A DNA stretch of 64,000 nt from Pseudonocardia sp. TRM90224 (GCF_021245725.1 NZ_JAJGSX010000033.1:1-64000), one strand, 5' to 3'. Shown: positions 32,205 through 41,800, numbered from the stretch's first letter. The notes: generated by a model not told the origin, from the letters alone. Numbers and translations are program-made.

Positions 32205-34289
32205 ATGCCTTCGAACGACCACCCGTCGCGCCGCCTGCTGCGGGCGCTCCCGCTCCTGTCCCACCCGGGCGGGCGCTCCGCGATGACCTGCCGGTACCGG
32301 TGCGGCAGCGCGTGCGCGCACCCGGCGCCGAACACGAGCGACAACCCCTACCTCGGCGACATCGTGAGCGCCGCTGTCTCACGGCGCTCGATCCTGCGCG
32401 CGGCCGCCGTCGTCGGGCTGGTCGGGGCGACCGGTGGGGCGCTCGCGGCCTGCACGCCGGCGCCGCCCGCACCTGCCGGACCGGCGCCCGGTGGGCCCGC
32501 ACCCGTTCCGCCGGAGGCGGCGCCCGGCCTGCGCTTCACGCCGGTCGCCCCGAACACCGCCGACGCCGTGACCGTCGCCGACGGCTACCAGCACGAGGTC
32601 GTGGTGCGCTGGGGCGAGCCGATCGTCAAGGGCGGCCCGGCGTTCGACGCGGGCGCCCAATCGGGCGCGGCGCAGGCGCTGCAGTTCGGCTACAACTGCG
32701 ACTACCTCGCGATGCAGGACCTCAACCCCAACCAGCTGATCATGGTGTCCAACCACGAGTACACCGACGAGGTGCTCATGTTCGCCGCTTACGACAAGGC
32801 GAACCCGACCAAGGAGCAGTTCGAGATCGCGCTCGCCGCGCACGGGCTCTCCGTCGTCGTCTTCGACAAGAACGGCGCATCGGTCAAGGTGGCAGCAGGG
32901 CACGACCTCAACCGCCGGATCACCGGTGCGACGGCGTTCCAGATCACCGGCCCCGCGGCCGGCTCCGACTTCCTGAAGACCGCTGCCGACCCGACCGGCA
33001 CGACCGTGTTCGGCACGCTGAACAACTGCGGTGGCGGTGTCACGCCCTGGGGCACGGTGCTGTCGGGCGAGGAGAACTTCAACCAGTACTTCGGCAACGC
33101 CGACGGCATCACCGAACCGGCGGCCGCCGCACGGCTGAAGCGCTACGGCTTCGCCGCGGGCGCGAGCGAGCGCAAGTGGGAGCGCTTCGACGCCCGCTTC
33201 GACGTCGCGAAGGACCCCAACGAGGTCAACCGGTTCGGCTGGGTCGTCGAGCTCGACCCGCGCGACCCCACCTTCGTCCCGCGCAAGCGCACCGCGCTCG
33301 GCCGGTTCAAGCACGAGGCGGCCGAGCCGCGGCTGACCCCGGACGGGCGCGTCGCGCTCTACATGGGCGACGACGAGCGCTTCGACTACCTCTACAAGTT
33401 CGTCTCGACCGACGCGTACCGCCAGGGCGACGCACCGGACGTCCGCGAGCACAACCTCGGCCTGCTCGACAACGGCACCCTCTACGTCGCCGCGTTCACC
33501 GGCAACAGTCCCGCCGCCGAGATCGACGGCTCCGGCAAGGTGCCCGCGGACGGCAACTTCGACGGTTCCGGCAAGTGGATCCCGCTGGCGCGGGGCGCCG
33601 AGTCGATCGTCCCCGGGATGACGGCCGCCGAGGTCTACGTCTTCACGCGCGAGGCCGCCGACAAGGTCGGCGCCACGAAGATGGACCGCCCCGAGGACGT
33701 CGAGCCGCACCCGAAGTCGGGGGTCGTCTACGTCGCGCTCACCAACAACTCCGACCGCGGCGCCGACGGCAAGGCCGGTGTCGACGAGGCGAACCCGCGC
33801 AAGGGCAACAAGCACGGCCAGGTGCTGGAACTGACCGATGACCGCAACGACTCCTCGGCCGAGACGTTCACGTGGCGGCTGTTCCTCGTCTGCGGCGACC
33901 CCGCCGACGCCAGCACGTACTTCGCCGGCTTCCCCAAGGACCAGGTCAGCCCCATCTCGTGCCCCGACAACCTCGCGTTCGACGAGCACGGCAACCTGTG
34001 GATCGCCACCGACGGCAACGCGCTGAAGTCCAACGACGGCCTGTTCGGCGTCGCGGTCGAGGGGCCGCAGCGCGGGCAGGTGAAGCAGTTCCTCACCGTC
34101 CCGTCGGGCGCGGAGACGTGCGGCCCGATCGTGCAGAAGGACCGGGTGTTCGTCGCCGTGCAGCACCCGGGGGAGAAGGACGGCGCCACTGTCGAGAAGC
34201 CGGCGTCGACCTGGCCCGACGGCCCCGGTCACCTCGTCCGCCCGTCGGTGATCGTCGCGCACAGGGCCGGCGCGGCGATCGGCGCCTGA
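32205..34289 (+). CDS. phoX: PhoX-type phosphatase (DUF839), exported by Tat
   Basis: A 694-residue protein. The N-terminal 55 residues precede a twin-arginine signal (SRRSILRAAAVVGLVGATGG), which then ends in LAAC, so lipid attachment is possible. PhoX proteins have this long pre-Tat region. The mature part is a beta-propeller with PhoX motifs such as TPWGTVLSGEENFNQYFG, VNRFGWVVELDPRDP, ALGRFKHEAAEP and CPDNLAFDEHGNLWIATDG, with acidic and Cys positions that hold the Fe-Ca centre. It releases phosphate from organic monoesters outside the cell. Start ATG 32205 follows GGAGCC. Confidence 0.9.
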   Translation: MPSNDHPSRRLLRALPLLSHPGGRSAMTCRYRCGSACAHPAPNTSDNPYLGDIVSAAVSRRSILRAAAVVGLVGATGGALAACTPAPPAPAGPAPGGPAPVPPEAAPGLRFTPVAPNTADAVTVADGYQHEVVVRWGEPIVKGGPAFDAGAQSGAAQALQFGYNCDYLAMQDLNPNQLIMVSNHEYTDEVLMFAAYDKANPTKEQFEIALAAHGLSVVVFDKNGASVKVAAGHDLNRRITGATAFQITGPAAGSDFLKTAADPTGTTVFGTLNNCGGGVTPWGTVLSGEENFNQYFGNADGITEPAAAARLKRYGFAAGASERKWERFDARFDVAKDPNEVNRFGWVVELDPRDPTFVPRKRTALGRFKHEAAEPRLTPDGRVALYMGDDERFDYLYKFVSTDAYRQGDAPDVREHNLGLLDNGTLYVAAFTGNSPAAEIDGSGKVPADGNFDGSGKWIPLARGAESIVPGMTAAEVYVFTREAADKVGATKMDRPEDVEPHPKSGVVYVALTNNSDRGADGKAGVDEANPRKGNKHGQVLELTDDRNDSSAETFTWRLFLVCGDPADASTYFAGFPKDQVSPISCPDNLAFDEHGNLWIATDGNALKSNDGLFGVAVEGPQRGQVKQFLTVPSGAETCGPIVQKDRVFVAVQHPGEKDGATVEKPASTWPDGPGHLVRPSVIVAHRAGAAIGA

Positions 34290-34339
34290 CCCCGCATCGC
34301 CAGCTCGGCGAGGCGAGGTTCGGCGCTACGGTGTGCCGC

Positions 34340-35386
34340 ATGTGTGGCACCGACGCGGGTGATGTCGCTGTTTCCGCTCCGCGGCCCGCGCCGGGCCCCG
34401 CCGTCGATCCGATCGCCCTGGAGCCGGTCGACGAGGTGCTGATCACGACGCTCGTCGACAACGTCTACGACGCGTTGCTGCCGAACGACGAGCGGACCGT
34501 GCGCGCGGAGATCGCGGGCGCGTCGACGATCGCGCCGCAGTTCGAGGAGGGGCGCACCAAGGTCGGTATGGTCGCGGAGCACGGGTTCGCGGCGCTCGTC
34601 ACGGTGCGCAGGGGCGACTCGACCACAACGCTGCTCTTCGACACCGGGCTCTCGCCCGACGCGATGCTCACCAACGCCGACCGGCTCGGCCTCGACCTGG
34701 CCGCGCTGCAGGGTGTGGTGCTCAGCCACGGCCACTTCGACCACGCCGGCGGGCTGGCCGGGCTGGCGGAACGGGTCGGGCCGCGGCGGATGCCGATGGT
34801 CGTGCACCCGCTCGCGTGGACGCGCCGCCGGTTCGCCGTCCCCGGGCAGGATCCCGAGATGCTGCCGACGCTGAGCAAGCGCGCGCTGGTGGGCGAGGGC
34901 TTCGAGGTGCTCGAACGGCGTGTGCCGTCGCTGCTGGTCGACGGGTGCGTGCTGGTGACGGGTGAGGTGGACCGCACCACCGACTTCGAGCGCGGCATGC
35001 CGCCGCCGCACCAGGAGTGGGTCGATGGCGAGTGGCGGCACGACCCGCTGGTGCTCGACGACCAGGCGCTCGTCGTGCACGTGCGCGGCCGCGGGCTCGT
35101 CGTCCTGACCGGCTGCGGGCACGCGGGCGTGGTGAACATCGTGCGGCACGCGCAGCGGCTGACCGGTGTCGACGAGCTGCACGCGCTGCTGGGCGGTCTG
35201 CACCTGAGCGGGCCGGCGTTCGAGCCGGTGATCGGGCCGACCGTCACGGCGCTGTCCGCGTTTGCGCCCGCTCTCGTCGTCCCCGGCCACTGCACGGGGT
35301 GGCGGGCGCAGCACGCGCTGGCCCGCGAGCTGCCCGACGCGTGGGTGCAGAGCAGCAGCGGGACCACGCACCGGCTCACCGCATGA
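34340..35386 (+). CDS. Metallo-beta-lactamase-fold hydrolase
   Basis: A 348-residue MBL-fold protein with the zinc motif SHGHFDHAGG, further ligands in LTGCGHAGVVNI and a late VVPGHCTGW. This resembles the group of 7,8-dihydropterin-6-methyl-4-(beta-D-ribofuranosyl)aminobenzene-phosphate synthase-like hydrolases. No signal peptide. ATG 34340 is the best start. It overlaps the next gene by four bases. Confidence 0.85.
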   Translation: MCGTDAGDVAVSAPRPAPGPAVDPIALEPVDEVLITTLVDNVYDALLPNDERTVRAEIAGASTIAPQFEEGRTKVGMVAEHGFAALVTVRRGDSTTTLLFDTGLSPDAMLTNADRLGLDLAALQGVVLSHGHFDHAGGLAGLAERVGPRRMPMVVHPLAWTRRRFAVPGQDPEMLPTLSKRALVGEGFEVLERRVPSLLVDGCVLVTGEVDRTTDFERGMPPPHQEWVDGEWRHDPLVLDDQALVVHVRGRGLVVLTGCGHAGVVNIVRHAQRLTGVDELHALLGGLHLSGPAFEPVIGPTVTALSAFAPALVVPGHCTGWRAQHALARELPDAWVQSSSGTTHRLTA

Positions 35387-36111
35387 TCGACTGGTCCGGG
35401 CTCCGTCACGCCTACGGGACGGCGCAGGACGTTCCGGCGTTGCTCCAACGGCTCGAACCGGATCCGGAGGCCGAGGTCTGGGAGGAGCTGTGGTCGCGGC
35501 TCTGCCACCAGGGCGACGTGTACTCCGCGAGCTTCGCGTCGCTGCCCGCGTTGACGTCGGCGATCGCGGGGTGGCCCCCGGCCGACCGCATCCTCGGCCT
35601 CAACCTGGCGGCGGCCATCGTCGCCGGAGCGGACAGGGACGGCAGCGACGCCCGCCAGCGCTACGCCGCGGAGATCGCGAACCTCGCCTACCTCACCGCC
35701 GAGAGCCGGCGAGCCGCGGACCCGGCCGATCCGGCGGCGTACATCTACCTCCTGCAGGCCACCCTGGCCTTCGACGGGGTGCCGGTCTGGGGGCTCGAGC
35801 TGGACAAGCTCGCCGATGGCGAGTACGAGGCACCGTGTCCGACGTGCGGCACCGAGAACTACATCGTGATCGGGGAGGACGGCCGCTTCACCACCGTCGA
35901 GGAGTACGTGACCGACCCCGCCGCCGTCCGCATACCGCTGCGGCCCGCCGTCCTGGACGGTCTCGCCGAACGGCTCTGGAACACCGCGCGCGGCGACGGG
36001 CAGCAGGACGTCGCCGACCGTCTGAGACACCTGTTCGGCCACGGCACCTGCGGGCAGTGCGCGGCGCAGTTCGCCGTCGCGGAAGCGATCGCGACGGCGG
36101 CAGCGGGCTGA
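35383..36111 (+). CDS. Hypothetical protein with two CxxC pairs
   Basis: A 242-residue soluble protein, mainly helical (WSGLRHAYGTAQDVPALLQRLEPDPEAEVWEELWSRLCHQG...). CPTCG near residue 148 and CGQC near residue 225 could together bind one zinc. The start ATG is embedded in the stop of the MBL gene, so co-expression is expected. HEAT-like repeat character is possible; I do not know the function. Confidence 0.65.
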   Translation: MIDWSGLRHAYGTAQDVPALLQRLEPDPEAEVWEELWSRLCHQGDVYSASFASLPALTSAIAGWPPADRILGLNLAAAIVAGADRDGSDARQRYAAEIANLAYLTAESRRAADPADPAAYIYLLQATLAFDGVPVWGLELDKLADGEYEAPCPTCGTENYIVIGEDGRFTTVEEYVTDPAAVRIPLRPAVLDGLAERLWNTARGDGQQDVADRLRHLFGHGTCGQCAAQFAVAEAIATAAAG

Positions 36112-36117
36112 AGGCCG

Positions 36118-36186
36118 AATCTCCCCACCGTTTTGTGCACCTGCGCGGCCGCAGAGCGCGCAAGTGCACAAAACGGTGGGGAAGTT
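36118..36186. repeat. Long intergenic hairpin, family A copy 2
   Basis: Left arm 36118-36140 and right arm 36164-36186 share the family A sequence (CACCGTTTTG...CAAAACGGTG) and continue inward with TGCGCG/CGCGCA pairing, giving a stem of over 30 bases with a few mismatches and a nine-base loop. It starts seven bases after the preceding stop, so it probably terminates that operon. Confidence 0.85.
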
Positions 36187-36291
36187 CGACGGGGTGTCGC
36201 GCCGCCGCCCCAGTGGGCTTCCGTTCGCCGCCGGACGAGCTCCTTGCCGACTGACATCGCCGGGCCTTAGGCTGTCCGCATCCGGACAACT

Positions 36292-36308
36292 TGTTCGTTA
36301 ATCGAACA
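36292..36308. promoter_or_regulatory. Palindrome TGTTCG-TTAAT-CGAACA, probable IclR operator
   Basis: Perfect 6-base arms with an AT centre lie 30 bases before the Rieske oxygenase start. IclR regulators commonly bind such palindromes, and the operon contains an IclR gene. Confidence 0.6.
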
Positions 36309-36338
36309 CCACGGCAGAGCGGCCGAGGAGACTCCGTC

Positions 36339-37754
36339 ATGCGCGCAGAGGACAACCGGAAGATCACCGAGACCGGACCAGGCACACCCGCGGGCGACTG
36401 GATGCGCCTCTACTGGCAGCCCGCGGCACTGACCGAGGAGCTGGAGACGGAACGGCCGGTCGTCCCGGTCCGCCTGCTCGGTGAGGACCTCGTGCTGTTC
36501 CGCAACGACGCCGGCGAGCTGGGCCTGATCGACCGGCGCTGCGCGCACCGCGGCGCCGACCTCGCGCTCGGCCGGCTGGAGGACGGCGGCCTGCGCTGCT
36601 ACTTCCACGGCTGGCTGTTCGGGACGGCCGGCAACTGCCTCGACACCCCGGCGGAGCCGGAGGACAGCCAGCTGCGCGCGAAGGTGCGCATCCGCTCGTA
36701 CCCCGTGGTCGAGCGCAACGGGATCGTGTGGGCCTACCTCGGCGATGGTGAGCCGCCCGAACTGCCCGCGCTCGACTGCTTCACCGCGCCCGACGCCTAC
36801 ACGTTCGCCTTCAAGGGCTATCTCGACTGCAACTGGCTGCAGGCGCTGGAGGTCGGCATCGACCCCGCGCACGCCTCGTACCTGCATCGGTTCGAGGAGG
36901 ACGACAACACCGGCGACAGCTACGGCAAGCAGTTCCGCGGCGCGTCGCTGGGCACCGACCTGCCGATGACGAAGATCCTGCGCGAGTACGGCCGCCCGGA
37001 GATCCTCAACGCCCGCACCGAGTACGGGCAGCGCATCGTCGCGCTGCGCAAGCTCGACAAGGACGGCCTCGACGGGTCGTCGACGCACGTCCGGATCACC
37101 CACCAGGTGTTCCCGCACGGGATCACGATCCCCATGAGCGCCACGATCGCGATCACGCAGTGGCACGTCCCGATCGACGACTTCTCCTGCTACTGGTACG
37201 CGATGTTCACCAGCCTCGACGCTCCGGTCGACCGCGCGACGATGCGCGCGCAGCGGCTCGACGGCATCACGCTGCCCGACTACAAGCCCGTGCGGAACCG
37301 CGCCAACAACTACCTCTTCGACTTCCACGAGCAGCGCACCCAGACCTACACGGGCCTCGGGAAGGACATCAACGTCCACGACCAGATGGCCGTCGAGGGC
37401 CAGGGCCGCATCTACGACCGCAGCCGCGAACGGCTCAGCCGCTCCGACCGCGCGATCATCACCTTCCGGCGGATGGCGTTGAAGGCGATCGACACCGTCG
37501 CGGCCGGCGGGCACCCCGACACGCTCCTCATGGACACCGCCGACGTCGAGAGCCGCGGCCCGATCCCGCTCGACGGCATCGGGCCGACGGGGGAGTGGGA
37601 GACGTACTGGGCCGAGTCGATCGCCGACCTGCGAAAGGCCAGCCCATGGGCGTCCGACCTGCGGGCCGCGCTCGCCACCGGGCCGGCCGGGGTGCCCGGC
37701 TCGCCCGTCGAGCCCGACCGCTCGCAGCTGCCCGACGCCTACGGCCGGGATTGA
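36339..37754 (+). CDS. Rieske non-heme iron oxygenase, large (alpha) subunit
   Basis: A 471-residue oxygenase. The N-terminal Rieske cluster is C-A-H (RRCAHRGADLALG) and C-Y-F-H (LRCYFHGWLFG). The catalytic iron site is D-P-A-H-A-S-Y-L-H with a later acidic ligand. Sequence and length resemble the phthalate-dioxygenase-type group that works without a beta subunit. GAGGAG precedes ATG 36339. No reductase or ferredoxin gene is nearby. It is followed by a glutamine-synthetase-like ligase and an IclR gene, a set reminiscent of aromatic amine degradation. Confidence 0.88.
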   Translation: MRAEDNRKITETGPGTPAGDWMRLYWQPAALTEELETERPVVPVRLLGEDLVLFRNDAGELGLIDRRCAHRGADLALGRLEDGGLRCYFHGWLFGTAGNCLDTPAEPEDSQLRAKVRIRSYPVVERNGIVWAYLGDGEPPELPALDCFTAPDAYTFAFKGYLDCNWLQALEVGIDPAHASYLHRFEEDDNTGDSYGKQFRGASLGTDLPMTKILREYGRPEILNARTEYGQRIVALRKLDKDGLDGSSTHVRITHQVFPHGITIPMSATIAITQWHVPIDDFSCYWYAMFTSLDAPVDRATMRAQRLDGITLPDYKPVRNRANNYLFDFHEQRTQTYTGLGKDINVHDQMAVEGQGRIYDRSRERLSRSDRAIITFRRMALKAIDTVAAGGHPDTLLMDTADVESRGPIPLDGIGPTGEWETYWAESIADLRKASPWASDLRAALATGPAGVPGSPVEPDRSQLPDAYGRD

Positions 37755-37762
37755 GCGGCGTC

Positions 37763-39199
37763 GTGGGCTTCATCGAGAAGTTCGGGCTCTGGACCGAGGA
37801 GCAGCAGGCGGCCGGCCGCGACGTGCTCGCCCGGGTCGAGCGGGATGACGTGCACTCGGTGCGCCTGTCGTTCGTCGACCAGCACGGGTTGCTGCGTGGC
37901 AAGACCGTCCCGGCGACGGCGCTGCCGGCAGCCTTCGCGAACGGGATCAAGTGCGTCTCGACGCTCGTCCTGAAGGACACCTCGGGGCTGACCGCGTTCC
38001 CGGCGTTCAACGCCGACGGCGGGGTCGGGATGGCCGAGCTGGCCGGCGCGTCCGATCTGGTCATGGTCCCCGATCCGACGACGTTCCACCCCGTGCCGTG
38101 GGTGGAGGGCACCGCGCGGGTCGTGTGCGACCTGCGCTTCCAGAACGGTGAGCAGGTGCCGTTCTGCAGCCGTGGGGTGCTGCGCACCGCGCTCGAGCGG
38201 GCCACCGCGGCCGGATTCGACTACCTGACCGGCCTCGAGATCGAGTTCCACCTCTACCGCAGGGCCGGCCATGCCCCGAACGCCGACGGGATCGGCCTCG
38301 GCACCTTCCCGACCCCGGTCGAGCCGATCAACTACGGCAACCAGCTGCTCGCCGAGGACCGCGGCGACGAGGTGGAGCCCGCGATGTCGCGGTTCCGCGA
38401 CGTGCTGGGGCGGATGGGCATCGAGCTGCGCAGCATCGAGGTCGAGTACGGCGCCAACCAGCTCGAAGTGACGCTCGACCCCACCGTCGGGCTGCGCTCG
38501 GCCGACGCGATGGTCCTGCTGCGCAGCACGATCAAGCAGGTCGCGCGGCGCAGCGGCTACCACGCGACGTTCATGTGCCGGCCGCAGGTGCCCGAAAGCA
38601 GGTCGAGCGGGTGGCACCTGCACCAGACGCTGCTCGACGGCGCCACGGGACGCAACCTGTTCGTGCCCTCCGACGGCGACGGCCCGATCTCGCCGACCGG
38701 CGCGCGGTTCGTCGCCGGTCAGCTGGCGCACGCCGCAGCGGCATGTGTCTTCGCCAACCCGACGATCAACGGTTACAAGCGGTTCCAGCCGTACTCGATG
38801 GCGCCCGACCGGATCGCGTGGGCCCGCGACAACCGCGGCGCGATGATCCGGCTGGTCGGGTCGGCCGTCGACGGCTCGACGCACATCGAGAACCGGGTGG
38901 GGGAGTCGGCGGCGAACCCGTACCTCTACATGGCCTCGCAGCTGCATTCCGGACTGGAGGGCATCGAGCGCGGGCTGGACCCCGGCCCGTCCGCCGACGA
39001 TCCGTACACCGCTGAGGCGGGCAGGCTGCCGGCGAACCTCGCCGAGGCCGTCGCCGCGCTCGAAGCGGACGCCGGGATGGCCCGGGCGTTGGGTGCCCGG
39101 TTCGTGCACTACTACGCGGCGCTCAAGCGGGCCGAGATCGCCCGGTTCGAGCAGGCCGTGACCGACTGGGAGCAGCGCGAGTACTTCGATCTGTTCTGA
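37763..39199 (+). CDS. Glutamine-synthetase-like amine ligase
   Basis: A 478-residue type I glutamine synthetase homologue: the N-terminal grasp domain (VHSVRLSFVDQHGLLRGKTVP), GLEIEFHLY (metal-binding Glu), EVEYGANQLEVTLDP, SGWHLHQTLLDG, NGYKRFQPYSMAPDRIAWARDNRGA (quoted in part) and HIENRVGESAANPYLYMA. Residues around the amine pocket differ from housekeeping GlnA, so gamma-glutamylation of an organic amine, as for TdnQ/AtdA1 or PuuA-like enzymes, is inferred. GTG 37763 was chosen; TTG 37751, overlapping the previous stop, is the alternative. Confidence 0.85.
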   Translation: MGFIEKFGLWTEEQQAAGRDVLARVERDDVHSVRLSFVDQHGLLRGKTVPATALPAAFANGIKCVSTLVLKDTSGLTAFPAFNADGGVGMAELAGASDLVMVPDPTTFHPVPWVEGTARVVCDLRFQNGEQVPFCSRGVLRTALERATAAGFDYLTGLEIEFHLYRRAGHAPNADGIGLGTFPTPVEPINYGNQLLAEDRGDEVEPAMSRFRDVLGRMGIELRSIEVEYGANQLEVTLDPTVGLRSADAMVLLRSTIKQVARRSGYHATFMCRPQVPESRSSGWHLHQTLLDGATGRNLFVPSDGDGPISPTGARFVAGQLAHAAAACVFANPTINGYKRFQPYSMAPDRIAWARDNRGAMIRLVGSAVDGSTHIENRVGESAANPYLYMASQLHSGLEGIERGLDPGPSADDPYTAEAGRLPANLAEAVAALEADAGMARALGARFVHYYAALKRAEIARFEQAVTDWEQREYFDLF

Positions 39200-39224
39200 G
39201 ACGCGGGGAAGGCAGGGGAAGCAG

Positions 39225-40031
39225 GTGGCGAAGCTGAACGAGCGGGACGAGGCCCGCCGCGCGAGCAGGGAGCTGGACGGGGACAGCCGCGGCGACTACT
39301 CCGAGGCACTGGAACGCGGCCTGCTCGTGCTCACCGCGTTCGAGCGGGCGGAGGAGCGGATGACCCAGTCGCAGCTCGCGCGCAAGCTCGACCTGCCGCG
39401 GGCGACCGTGCGCAGGGCGCTGCTGACGCTTGTCCACCTCGGCTACGTCGTCACCGAGGAGCGCGCCTACCGCCTTGCGCCCAAGGTCCTGACCCTGGCC
39501 TCGGCGTACCTGTCGACGAACCCGGTGAGCCACGTCCTCCAGCCGTTGTGCGACGAGGTATCGGCCGGGTTCGGGGCATCGTGCACGGTGGCGGTGCTGG
39601 ACGGCGCGACCGCGATGATGATCGTGCGGGCGGTGCCGCGCCAACCGCTCGCGATCGGGCAGGGGGTCGGCTTCACCGTGCCGGCGACCCGGTCGGCGCT
39701 GGGGCAGGTGCTGCTGGCCGGGCTCGGCGAGGACGAGCTGCGTGCGCACCTCGCCGATCACTGTGCCGAGCACTGTTCGGGCGACCCCGATGGCGCCGCG
39801 ATCAGGGAGGTATTGGCGGAGGTCGGGAAGCAGGGCTTCGCCTACGTCGCGAACGCGGTGGAGGCTGGCTTCCACTCGATCGCCGTGCCCCTGCTGCGCT
39901 GGGACGGGACACCGGTCGCCGCGCTCAACGTCGGCTCCAGCGTCGAGCACCTGACCAGGGCGGACATGCTGGAGAAGGTGCTGCCGGCGCTGCTCGACCG
40001 GGCGCGGGCGGTGCGGCCGCAGCTGGTGTGA
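39225..40031 (+). CDS. IclR-family transcriptional regulator (PcaR/PobR group)
   Basis: A 268-residue regulator: winged HTH MTQSQLARKLDLPRATVRRALLTLVHLGYV and an IclR effector domain (ASCTVAVLDGATAMMIVRAVPRQ, VPATRSALGQVLLAGL, GFAYVANAVEAGFHSIAVPLLRWDG). A GGGGAAG ribosome site precedes the GTG. Members of this group control aromatic catabolism. It is 25 bases after the ligase gene and probably controls the palindrome at 36292. Confidence 0.9.
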   Translation: MAKLNERDEARRASRELDGDSRGDYSEALERGLLVLTAFERAEERMTQSQLARKLDLPRATVRRALLTLVHLGYVVTEERAYRLAPKVLTLASAYLSTNPVSHVLQPLCDEVSAGFGASCTVAVLDGATAMMIVRAVPRQPLAIGQGVGFTVPATRSALGQVLLAGLGEDELRAHLADHCAEHCSGDPDGAAIREVLAEVGKQGFAYVANAVEAGFHSIAVPLLRWDGTPVAALNVGSSVEHLTRADMLEKVLPALLDRARAVRPQLV

Positions 40032-40039
40032 CAGGGAGC

Positions 40040-41074
40040 TCAGCGGCGCATGATCAGCTTGGTGAACGGCTCCGCCAGCGCGGCCGGTGCGTCCTCGAAG
40101 GACGTGATGGTGGCGATCACGGTCGGGTCGAACGCGCCGCCCGCGACCAGCGCGAGCGGCTCGTCCAGCAGCGAGCGGGTGTGCACCCAGCCGGTCCGGA
40201 ACGTCACGACGTTCATGTACATCGCGTAGACGGGCAGCGCCACGGGCGCCCCGCGGTGCACGGCGCCGCTGGTGCAGGTGCAGGTGCCGCCCGGGCCGGT
40301 GGAGCGCAGCGCGAGGGCCAGCCCGTCCGCAGTGCCGCTGGCATCCACGGTGACATCGAACGCCCCGACGTCGAGCGTGTCCGGCTCGATCGCGACGGTC
40401 CGCAGGCCCAGCTCCGCGGCCTGCCAGAGGGTTGGACCGGCCGGCCGCGGAGCCGCGACCAGTACGTCCGACGCGCCCAGCGCGCGGGCGTAGAGCGCGG
40501 CGTAGAGCCCGATGCTGCTGCTCGCGGCGGCGGCGCCGACGAGCACGGTGCCACCGGGGCATTCCCGCAGCGGCGGCCCGACGGCGCGCCACGCGTCGAC
40601 CAGGTTGTCGCCGATGCCGGAGACCCGGATCGGGTCGACATCCTCGGGCACCGGCACGAGCATGTGATCGGCGAACGGGACCTCGACGAGGTCGGCGAGG
40701 AACCCGCCCCACCTGCCGACGTGCGGCCCCCACCCGTAGCAGGAGCCGGGCGGGACGGTCGTGCAGAAGGTGTCCTGGCCGCGGCGGCAGCGCCCGCAGC
40801 TGCCGCAGGAGATCTGCCACGGCATGATCACATGATCGCCCGGGCGCACGCGCGTGACACCGTCGGCGACCTCCGCGACGACCCCGACGCCCTCGTGCCC
40901 CATCGGGGTGCCGGCACGGAATCGGATGCGGCCCGACATCGCGACGGCGTCCATGTCGCAGGTGGACACGACGAGCGGGGTCACGAGGGCGGCGGCGGCG
41001 CTGCCGAGGGTCGGGGCGGGCACGTCGTCGCGCCACCGGGTCGCGCCACGCCCCTCGAACGTCAGCTGCTTCAC
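40040..41074 (-). CDS. Zinc-dependent alcohol dehydrogenase-like protein
   Basis: A 344-residue medium-chain dehydrogenase. Catalytic zinc ligands are C39 (STCDMDAV) and the His-Glu of MGHEGVGVV. A structural zinc lobe has four cysteines (SCGSCGRCRRGQDTFC). The nucleotide-binding region is GTVLVGAAAASSSIGLYAALYARALGASDV, where the usual GxGxxG is altered to GAAAASS, so cofactor use may be unusual. The last codons converge on the iclR gene with an eight-base gap. It is the second gene of a tetR operon (four-base overlap). Confidence 0.85.
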   Translation of the reverse strand: MKQLTFEGRGATRWRDDVPAPTLGSAAAALVTPLVVSTCDMDAVAMSGRIRFRAGTPMGHEGVGVVAEVADGVTRVRPGDHVIMPWQISCGSCGRCRRGQDTFCTTVPPGSCYGWGPHVGRWGGFLADLVEVPFADHMLVPVPEDVDPIRVSGIGDNLVDAWRAVGPPLRECPGGTVLVGAAAASSSIGLYAALYARALGASDVLVAAPRPAGPTLWQAAELGLRTVAIEPDTLDVGAFDVTVDASGTADGLALALRSTGPGGTCTCTSGAVHRGAPVALPVYAMYMNVVTFRTGWVHTRSLLDEPLALVAGGAFDPTVIATITSFEDAPAALAEPFTKLIMRR

Positions 41075-41673
41075 CGCGCGGCCCCCGCCACCAGGCCGTC
41101 GAGCACCGCGTCGACCCCCAGCCGGTAGCGGGCGTCGACGGACGCGCGCGAGGCGCCGGCGATCCCGGCCAGCTCGGACATGACGAACCCGCGGTGCGCC
41201 GCGACGATGACGTGCGCCGCCTCGACCGGGTCGAGCGGGTTGCCCAGCCCGTCCAGCCAGGCGCGCACGGCGGCGACGGTCATCCGGTAGACATCGGCGC
41301 CGACGCGCAGGTCCGACGCGTCAGGGGAGAACTCGGCGAACGGCCGCGAGTACATCACCTCGAACAGCAGCGGTCGCTCGACCGCGAACCGCCGCGCGGC
41401 GTCCAGCAGTGCCACCAGCGCGCCTCGTGGGTCGTCCTGCGCCGGGACCTCGGCGAGCCGGGACCGCAGCGCGGCGAACCCTTCGAGGTAGATCGCGCGG
41501 ACCAGGCCGGCCTTGTCGCCGAAGAACTCGTACAGCGCCGCCGTCGAGGCTCCGGCGTCCGTTGCGACCCGCCGCGCGCTGATCGCCGCCGGCCCCTCGC
41601 GCTCCAGCGTCTCGACGGCCGAGCGCAGAACGGCCGCGCGCACGGCGTCGGTCCGCACCTTCGGTCTGCCCAT
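41071..41673 (-). CDS. TetR-family transcriptional regulator
   Basis: A 200-residue TetR protein (RTDAVRAAVLRSAVETLEREGPAAISARRVATDAGASTAALYEFFGDKAGLV) with a C-terminal WHG-type ligand domain. It overlaps the dehydrogenase by four bases and so likely represses its own two-gene operon. The AT-rich upstream region at 41690-41730 is where the operator should lie, but I see no clean palindrome. Confidence 0.88.
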   Translation of the reverse strand: MGRPKVRTDAVRAAVLRSAVETLEREGPAAISARRVATDAGASTAALYEFFGDKAGLVRAIYLEGFAALRSRLAEVPAQDDPRGALVALLDAARRFAVERPLLFEVMYSRPFAEFSPDASDLRVGADVYRMTVAAVRAWLDGLGNPLDPVEAAHVIVAAHRGFVMSELAGIAGASRASVDARYRLGVDAVLDGLVAGAAR

Positions 41674-41800
41674 GGGTCGACCCTCCCAGTTTCGGAGAGA
41701 TGTTTCAATACATGTCTACGAAATATTCGCTCCCTGCTGCGTTGCGCTGCCCCGGTGACATCTGCCCAGCTCAGGCCGTCGGAGCGCTAGAGTCTGCGGC

